From an uncultured Bacilli bacterium (GTDB lineage: Bacteria; Bacillota_I; Bacilli_A; RF39; UBA660): a DNA stretch of 10,608 nt. Below are positions 7,036 through 10,608 of this stretch, piece by piece; position 1 is the stretch's first letter, and every line of letters begins with the position of its first letter. Made by a program: the position numbers and the translations under genes. Location of the stretch: positions 1-10,608 of the forward strand of contig CANRCO010000038.1 of NCBI GenBank assembly GCA_947629125.1. The letters are read 5' to 3'. A model generated the notes under the pieces. The model was not told where the DNA came from, ran no database searches, and was given only the letters and a program-made list of their open reading frames with translations.

Positions 7036-7762
7036 ACCAACAAACATTACAAATAATGATTGGAATTTATTAAAACAAAAATATTCTCATAATTTAGATT
7101 ATGTTATAAAAAAATTAAATCAAGATTATCCAGTTCAGTATTTAATTGGTAATGTAGATTTTTGTGGTAATCAAATTGAAGTAAATGAAAATGTCTTAAT
7201 CCCTCGGTTTGAAACGGAAACTTTAGTTGAAAAAACATTAAATTATTTAAAAAAATATTCTAATCCGCGAATTTTAGACATTGGAACTGGTAGTGGAAAT
7301 ATTGCCATTACTTTAAAAAAAAGTATTCCTTGTTTATTAACAGCTATAGATTATCAACAAAAAATATTAGATTTAGCTAAAAAAAATGCCCAGCAAAATG
7401 GAGTAGATATTAACTTTTTAAAAAAAGATATTTTAAAAGAAAAATTACAAGAAAAATATCATTTAATAATTAGTAATCCACCCTATGTTGCTAAAAGTGA
7501 AAAAGTTGATCCGCAAACAAAATATGAACCTCAAACAGCTATTTTTGCTAGCGATAATGGTTTAATATTTTATGAAAACATAATAAAAAAATCCGTAAAT
7601 CATTTATTACCAAACGGTTTTTTAGCTTTTGAAATTGGTTGTAATCAAGCAAATGATATTACAAAAATTGCTTATAAATATTATCCAAATGCAATTATTA
7701 AAGTAGAAAAAGATTTAACTAATAGAAATCGCTATTTATTTATATTTTTAACAGGTGAATAA
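7028..7762 (+). CDS. prmC: Release factor glutamine N5-methyltransferase
   Basis: PrmC (HemK) methylates the Gln of the GGQ motif in release factors with S-adenosylmethionine. This 244-residue protein shows PVQYLIG (35-41), the linker VLIPRFETE (56-64), the SAM-binding motif DIGTGSGNIAI (84-94), and the catalytic NPPY at 150-153. Typical PrmC proteins are about 280 residues. The difference is in the N-terminal release-factor-binding domain, which has only about 34 residues before PVQYLIG where roughly 70-75 are usual. The catalytic domain appears complete. The gene starts with TTG and overlaps prfA by 8 bases, the classic prfA-prmC pairing of enzyme and substrate, and spoIIR follows as in Bacillus. 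Confidence is high for the function; the shortened N-domain could be lineage-specific reduction. Confidence 0.95.
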   Translation: MNKPTNITNNDWNLLKQKYSHNLDYVIKKLNQDYPVQYLIGNVDFCGNQIEVNENVLIPRFETETLVEKTLNYLKKYSNPRILDIGTGSGNIAITLKKSIPCLLTAIDYQQKILDLAKKNAQQNGVDINFLKKDILKEKLQEKYHLIISNPPYVAKSEKVDPQTKYEPQTAIFASDNGLIFYENIIKKSVNHLLPNGFLAFEIGCNQANDITKIAYKYYPNAIIKVEKDLTNRNRYLFIFLTGE

Positions 7763-7802
7763 AACTTCATAATTTTTCTCATAAAATACTTAGGTGAAAA
7801 AA

Positions 7803-8309
7803 ATGAAAAAAATTATAATAGTTTTATTTTTTTTAACATTATTTATTTATAGTAATAAAAATCAATCTGATATAGTTATTCCTGATTCCTCAATTCGTTT
7901 TCGAATCATCGCAAATAGTAATTCCGATGAAGATCAATATCAAAAAATTGCTATAAAAGAAAAAATAGAAAACGATGTTTTTAAAAATCTTAATCAAAAA
8001 AATAACATTAATGAATTTCGCCAAGAAATAAAAGCAAATATTCCTAAAATTGAAAAAATTTTAAAAGATTCAAATATAGCTTATCAAATAAATTATGGCG
8101 ATAATTATTTTCCATTAAAAGAATATAAGGGCGTTAAATATAATGCTGGTATTTATGAATCATTAGTAATTACTTTAGGAACTGGTCAAGGTAAAAATTG
8201 GTGGTGTGTATTATTTCCTCCCTTATGTTTATTAGAATCAGAACAGGAAAATCTAAAAGATAGAGAATATAAATCTTATATTAAAGAAATCATTACCGAA
8301 TATATTTAA
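7803..8309 (+). CDS. spoIIR: Stage II sporulation protein R (SpoIIR)
   Basis: In endospore formers SpoIIR is made in the forespore under sigma-F, is exported across the septum, and activates the membrane protease SpoIIGA to cleave pro-sigma-E in the mother cell. The 168-residue product starts at ATG 7803, 6 bases after TAGGTG (7791-7796); an in-frame GTG at 7794 overlaps that site. It has a basic start and one hydrophobic segment (about 4-16) that would serve as signal or anchor. Two signature blocks are intact: IPDSSIRFRIIANSNSDEDQ (26-45) and NWWCVLFPPLC (132-142), preceded by LVITLGTGQGK. Bacillus SpoIIR is longer, with an extra charged tail that is absent here. It follows prmC by 40 bases, the same prfA-prmC-spoIIR order as in Bacillus, and ends at a hairpin terminator. 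The family identity is strong; that the organism sporulates is inference. Confidence 0.93.
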   Translation: MKKIIIVLFFLTLFIYSNKNQSDIVIPDSSIRFRIIANSNSDEDQYQKIAIKEKIENDVFKNLNQKNNINEFRQEIKANIPKIEKILKDSNIAYQINYGDNYFPLKEYKGVKYNAGIYESLVITLGTGQGKNWWCVLFPPLCLLESEQENLKDREYKSYIKEIITEYI

Positions 8310-8342
8310 TTTGTCAAATCTTCGACAAATTATTTTTATTTT
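8307..8342 (+). terminator. Rho-independent terminator after spoIIR
   Basis: TAATTTGTC (8307-8315) and GACAAATTA (8324-8332) make a perfect 9-bp stem with an 8-base loop, followed by TTTTTATTTT (8333-8342). The left arm begins on the spoIIR TAA. It should end the prfA-prmC-spoIIR transcript; the fba promoter starts three bases later. Confidence 0.7.
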
Positions 8343-8344
8343 AA

Positions 8345-8373
8345 TTGACAATAAAATATAGGATAGATATAGT
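8345..8373 (+). promoter_or_regulatory. Sigma-A promoter for fba-murA
   Basis: A perfect -35 TTGACA (8345-8350) is followed after 17 bases by TATAGT (8368-8373). Initiation near 8380 would give a very short leader that would begin at or within the GGAG (8380-8383) ahead of ATG 8394, so the transcript may be nearly leaderless or the exact start may differ by a few bases. Confidence 0.7.
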
Positions 8374-8393
8374 TAAATTGGAGATTTGGGCTT

Positions 8394-9239
8394 ATGAAAA
8401 ATAAAATAATACAAGATGCTTTAATAAATAACTATGCGATACCTCAATTTAATATAAATAATTTAGAATGGATTAAGACAATTTTAAGTGAATGTAATAA
8501 TTTAAATAGTCCAGTTATTTTAGGTGTTTCCACTTCGGCAGCTAAATATATGTGTGGTTATAAAAATGTAGTAAATATGGTAAATAATATTAAAGAATAT
8601 TTAAATATTAAAATACCAACAATTATTCATTTAGACCATGCTACAACTTACGAAGAATGCGTATCTGCAATTGATGCTGGTTTTGATTCAGTAATGATTG
8701 ATGCTTCATCATCTTTATTAACAGATAATATAAAATTAACTAATCAAGTATGTAATTATGCTCACAAACATAATGTTTTAGTCGAAGCTGAAATTGGTCA
8801 TATTAGTGAAGATATAAACATAAATTGTACTAGTGTAGAAGATGCTAATAATTTTTATAAACAAACAGATATAGATTTATTAGCAGCTGCTGTAGGAACA
8901 GCCCATGGCTGTTACAATGTAAAACCTCACATTCAATATGATTTAATTACTAAAATTAAAGAAAGTACTAATTTGCCATTAGTTTTGCATGGTGGTTCAG
9001 GTTTAAGTGATGAATGTTTAAAAAAATGTATTAAAAATGGTATTAATAAAATTAATTTTAATACTGAATTGCAATTAGCTTGGTCTAAAGAATTAAAAAG
9101 TTATCTTAAAGAAAATAAAGATGTGTATGATCCAAGAAAAATTATTACAGCAGGTTGTAATTCTATGCAAGAAGTTATTCGGCATTATATAAAAATTTTA
9201 GGGAGTTTTGATAGATACTATGAAACAGATAATAATTAA
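8394..9239 (+). CDS. fba: Class II fructose-bisphosphate aldolase (ketose-bisphosphate aldolase family)
   Basis: The class II enzyme uses a divalent metal to cleave fructose 1,6-bisphosphate into dihydroxyacetone phosphate and glyceraldehyde 3-phosphate in glycolysis. In this 281-residue cytoplasmic protein the catalytic and metal site HLDH is at 79-82, VEAE at 130-133, the GTAHG metal histidine at 171, the phosphate-binding HGGSG at 199-203, and KINFNTEL follows. The C-terminal YDPRK resembles Bacillus FbaA. The segment after VEAE, usually G-x-x-G-G-x-E-D, is GHISED here, so the paired glycines are lost and the loop is about two residues shorter. Context with murA and rpmE matches the Bacillus fbaA region and favours FBP over tagatose-bisphosphate as substrate, but the related GatY/KbaY specificity cannot be excluded. 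It has its own TTGACA promoter and overlaps murA by 20 bases. Confidence 0.9.
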   Translation: MKNKIIQDALINNYAIPQFNINNLEWIKTILSECNNLNSPVILGVSTSAAKYMCGYKNVVNMVNNIKEYLNIKIPTIIHLDHATTYEECVSAIDAGFDSVMIDASSSLLTDNIKLTNQVCNYAHKHNVLVEAEIGHISEDININCTSVEDANNFYKQTDIDLLAAAVGTAHGCYNVKPHIQYDLITKIKESTNLPLVLHGGSGLSDECLKKCIKNGINKINFNTELQLAWSKELKSYLKENKDVYDPRKIITAGCNSMQEVIRHYIKILGSFDRYYETDNN

Positions 9240-10515
9240 TGGAACTAATACCATATCGGGAGAAATAGCTATTAGTGGAGCTAAAAATAGTGTAGTTGCT
9301 TTAATTCCTGCAGCTATATTATCAGATAGTTTAGTAAAAATTACTAATGTACCAAAATTATCTGATTGTGATTCACTAGAACAAATATTATTAGATTTAA
9401 ATTGTGATGTAATTAGAAATAAAGATACTTTTGTAATTTCAACTATGAATATGCAAAATAAATTTATATCTAATGAATTGTCCCAAAAATTACGAGCATC
9501 TTACTATTTTATGGGGTCTTTATTAGCAAAATACAATCACGTGGAAATTGGTATGCCTGGTGGATGTGATTTTGGTACTCGTCCAATAGATTTGCATTTA
9601 AAAGGATTTGAACAACTAGGTGCTAAAGTAACTGTTTTAGATGATAGAATTATTTTAGATGCACCTCAATTAAATGGTACGACAATAAATTTGGAAAAAG
9701 TAAGTGTTGGAGCTACAATAAATTTATTATTAGCAGCTACTAAAGCAAATGGAATAACTACTATAAATAATGCTGCATGCGAACCAGAAATTGATAATGT
9801 TATTGATTTTTTAAATAATATGGGAGCAAAAATAAGTGGAAAGGGTACTTCTACTTTACAAATTACTGGAGTAAAAAAGTTAGGTACTTCTCAAATAGCA
9901 GTTATTCCCGACCGCATTGAAACAGGAACTTATATGATTTTAGCAACATTATTAGGTGATTTAAAAATTACCAATACTAATCCTATTTATGTTAAAAGTA
10001 TATGTGATATTTTAAAACAAATGGGAGTTAATATAGAATATAGTGCTAATGAAATCATTGTTCATAAATCATTTAATAATAAACCAATTAATATTGAAAC
10101 TAATCCTTATCCAGGTTTTCCTACAGATTTAGGGCAAATAATAGCTGTTTTGATGACGCAAATAAATGGCCAATCAACTTTAACAGAGAATATTTATAAT
10201 GGTCGTACAAAATATTTAGTTCATTTAAGTAATATGGGAGCTGATATCAATTTAAAAGATAATGTTACTACAATTAATGGTCCAACTAAACTAATTGGTA
10301 CAACAGTCGAAGCAACAGATTTACGAGCTGGAGCAGCATTTTTAGTCGCCGGAGCAATTGCGGAAGGCTCTACTACTATAAATAAAGCTGATTTAATATT
10401 ACGTGGTTATGAAAATATTGTTGAAAAACTAGATAAAATAGGAATTAATATAATTATTCAAGATGAATTAGATAAAAATTTAACACCAGAATCAGTTAAG
10501 AAAAAAAAGTTGTAA
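9220..10515 (+). CDS. murA: UDP-N-acetylglucosamine 1-carboxyvinyltransferase (MurA)
   Basis: MurA transfers enolpyruvate from PEP to UDP-GlcNAc, the first committed cytoplasmic step of peptidoglycan synthesis, and is the fosfomycin target. From ATG 9220 the protein has 431 residues, the usual length. Visible are the substrate-binding SGAKN with Lys22 and Asn23, RASYYFMGSLLAKY, the active-site loop PGGCDFGTRPIDLH with catalytic Cys116 (the Cys form, so fosfomycin sensitivity is predicted), and DLRAGAAFLVAGA near the C-terminus. The two-fold EPT domain layout is complete. The start inside fba (20-base overlap) follows GGGAG at 9201-9205 by 14 bases, a long spacing; an in-frame TTG at 9208 is only 2 bases from that site. 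MKQIIING is a typical MurA start, and translation is probably coupled to fba. The fba link matches the Bacillus murAB (murZ) locus rather than murAA. Confidence 0.96.
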   Translation: MKQIIINGTNTISGEIAISGAKNSVVALIPAAILSDSLVKITNVPKLSDCDSLEQILLDLNCDVIRNKDTFVISTMNMQNKFISNELSQKLRASYYFMGSLLAKYNHVEIGMPGGCDFGTRPIDLHLKGFEQLGAKVTVLDDRIILDAPQLNGTTINLEKVSVGATINLLLAATKANGITTINNAACEPEIDNVIDFLNNMGAKISGKGTSTLQITGVKKLGTSQIAVIPDRIETGTYMILATLLGDLKITNTNPIYVKSICDILKQMGVNIEYSANEIIVHKSFNNKPINIETNPYPGFPTDLGQIIAVLMTQINGQSTLTENIYNGRTKYLVHLSNMGADINLKDNVTTINGPTKLIGTTVEATDLRAGAAFLVAGAIAEGSTTINKADLILRGYENIVEKLDKIGINIIIQDELDKNLTPESVKKKKL

Positions 10516-10523
10516 TAAAAATA

Positions 10524-10551
10524 TTGTCAAATAAAAAAAGTATGATATAAT
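10524..10551 (+). promoter_or_regulatory. Strong promoter for rpmE
   Basis: TTGTCA (10524-10529), a 16-base spacer and a perfect TATAAT (10546-10551) preceded by TG at 10543-10544 make an extended -10 sigma-A promoter. Transcription would begin near 10558, leaving about 32 bases before ATG 10590. No hairpin terminator is visible between the murA stop and this promoter, so some readthrough from murA is likely. Confidence 0.7.
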
Positions 10552-10589
10552 ACTAAAAGATGAAATTTAAAGCAAGAAAGGAGATTATT

Positions 10590-10608
10590 ATGAAAGCAAA
10601 TATCCATC
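10590..10608 (+). CDS. rpmE: 50S ribosomal protein L31 (first codons only)
   Basis: Only six codons, MKANIH, are in the window, preceded by a strong AAAGGAG (10577-10583) at 6-base spacing. Bacterial L31 proteins typically begin MKxxIHP, and rpmE lies near murA and rho in Bacillus, so the fragment fits L31 well despite its length. No rho gene lies between murA and this start. The zinc-binding cysteines that would classify it as the C+ or C- form are beyond the window edge. Confidence 0.7.

Noticed and set aside
7757..7788. Possible sigma-F promoter (GAATA, then an A-rich -10) upstream of spoIIR.
   Set aside because: The spacer is 17 bases, the -10 lacks the GG, and initiation would fall on or beyond the ribosome site.
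9253..9266. Partial match to the Noc binding site (ATTTCCCGGGAAAT) near the murA start.
   Set aside because: About 10 of 14 positions match but the central palindrome is absent, and it encodes conserved MurA residues.
9534..9549. CACGTG-centred sequence in murA as a parS site.
   Set aside because: Only about 9 of 16 positions match the parS consensus and the flanks are not palindromic; it is coding sequence.
10558..10589. An L31 leader RNA (autoregulatory structure) ahead of rpmE.
   Set aside because: The predicted leader is only about 32 bases with no visible stem, too short to support that call.

Overview
The window is strongly AT-rich and gene-dense. It reads as a chromosomal housekeeping segment from a low-GC Gram-positive bacterium of the Bacilli, probably a genome-reduced, uncultured lineage near the Mollicutes (RF39-like or Erysipelotrichales-like). 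That placement is inferred from gene content and base composition, not from a database search. The genetic code looks standard: tryptophan is TGG throughout, the full-length genes contain no internal in-frame TGA, and one gene (DUF1934) ends on TGA. A bifunctional penicillin-binding protein and MurA show that the organism makes peptidoglycan, unlike true mycoplasmas. A clear SpoIIR implies that it, or a recent ancestor, forms endospores.

Layout. Bases 1-435 hold a promoter-like stretch and then the C-terminal half of the 16S rRNA methyltransferase RsmG, whose upstream frame is closed by stops. Bases 483-1454 encode a ParB/Noc chromosome-partition CTPase; the rsmG-noc neighbourhood is typical of the origin-proximal region in Firmicutes. 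On the minus strand, 1456-3408 encodes a class A PBP that converges on parB with a single base between the stops. A divergent promoter region (about 3409-3506) then starts a long plus-strand series: DUF1934 (YwiB-like), argS, rpoE (RNA polymerase delta), prfA (RF1), prmC (RF1 methyltransferase), spoIIR, fba (class II aldolase), murA and the first codons of rpmE (ribosomal protein L31).

The plus-strand series is a compressed and reordered version of the Bacillus ywiB-argS / rpoE-pyrG-spo0F-fbaA-tal-murAB-rho-rpmE-tdk-prfA-prmC-spoIIR region. pyrG, spo0F, tal, rho and tdk are not between the retained genes. Likely transcription units are DUF1934-argS-rpoE, ending at a hairpin that overlaps the rpoE stop; prfA-prmC-spoIIR, ending at a hairpin that starts on the spoIIR stop; fba-murA, coupled by a 20-nt overlap; and rpmE from its own strong promoter.

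Several start codons were chosen from Shine-Dalgarno spacing and are shorter than the longest open frame: the PBP (TTG at 3408), DUF1934 (3507), argS (3860), prfA (5968), spoIIR (7803) and murA (9220). I see no RNA gene, CRISPR array, insertion sequence, phage gene or defence system. Every intergenic gap is under 100 bases, and I found no evidence of an undescribed multi-gene system. The points most worth a second look are SpoIIR in a compact genome, the Noc-like protein without a membrane-targeting N-terminus, the broken rsmG, and two stop-codon-embedded terminators packed against promoters.
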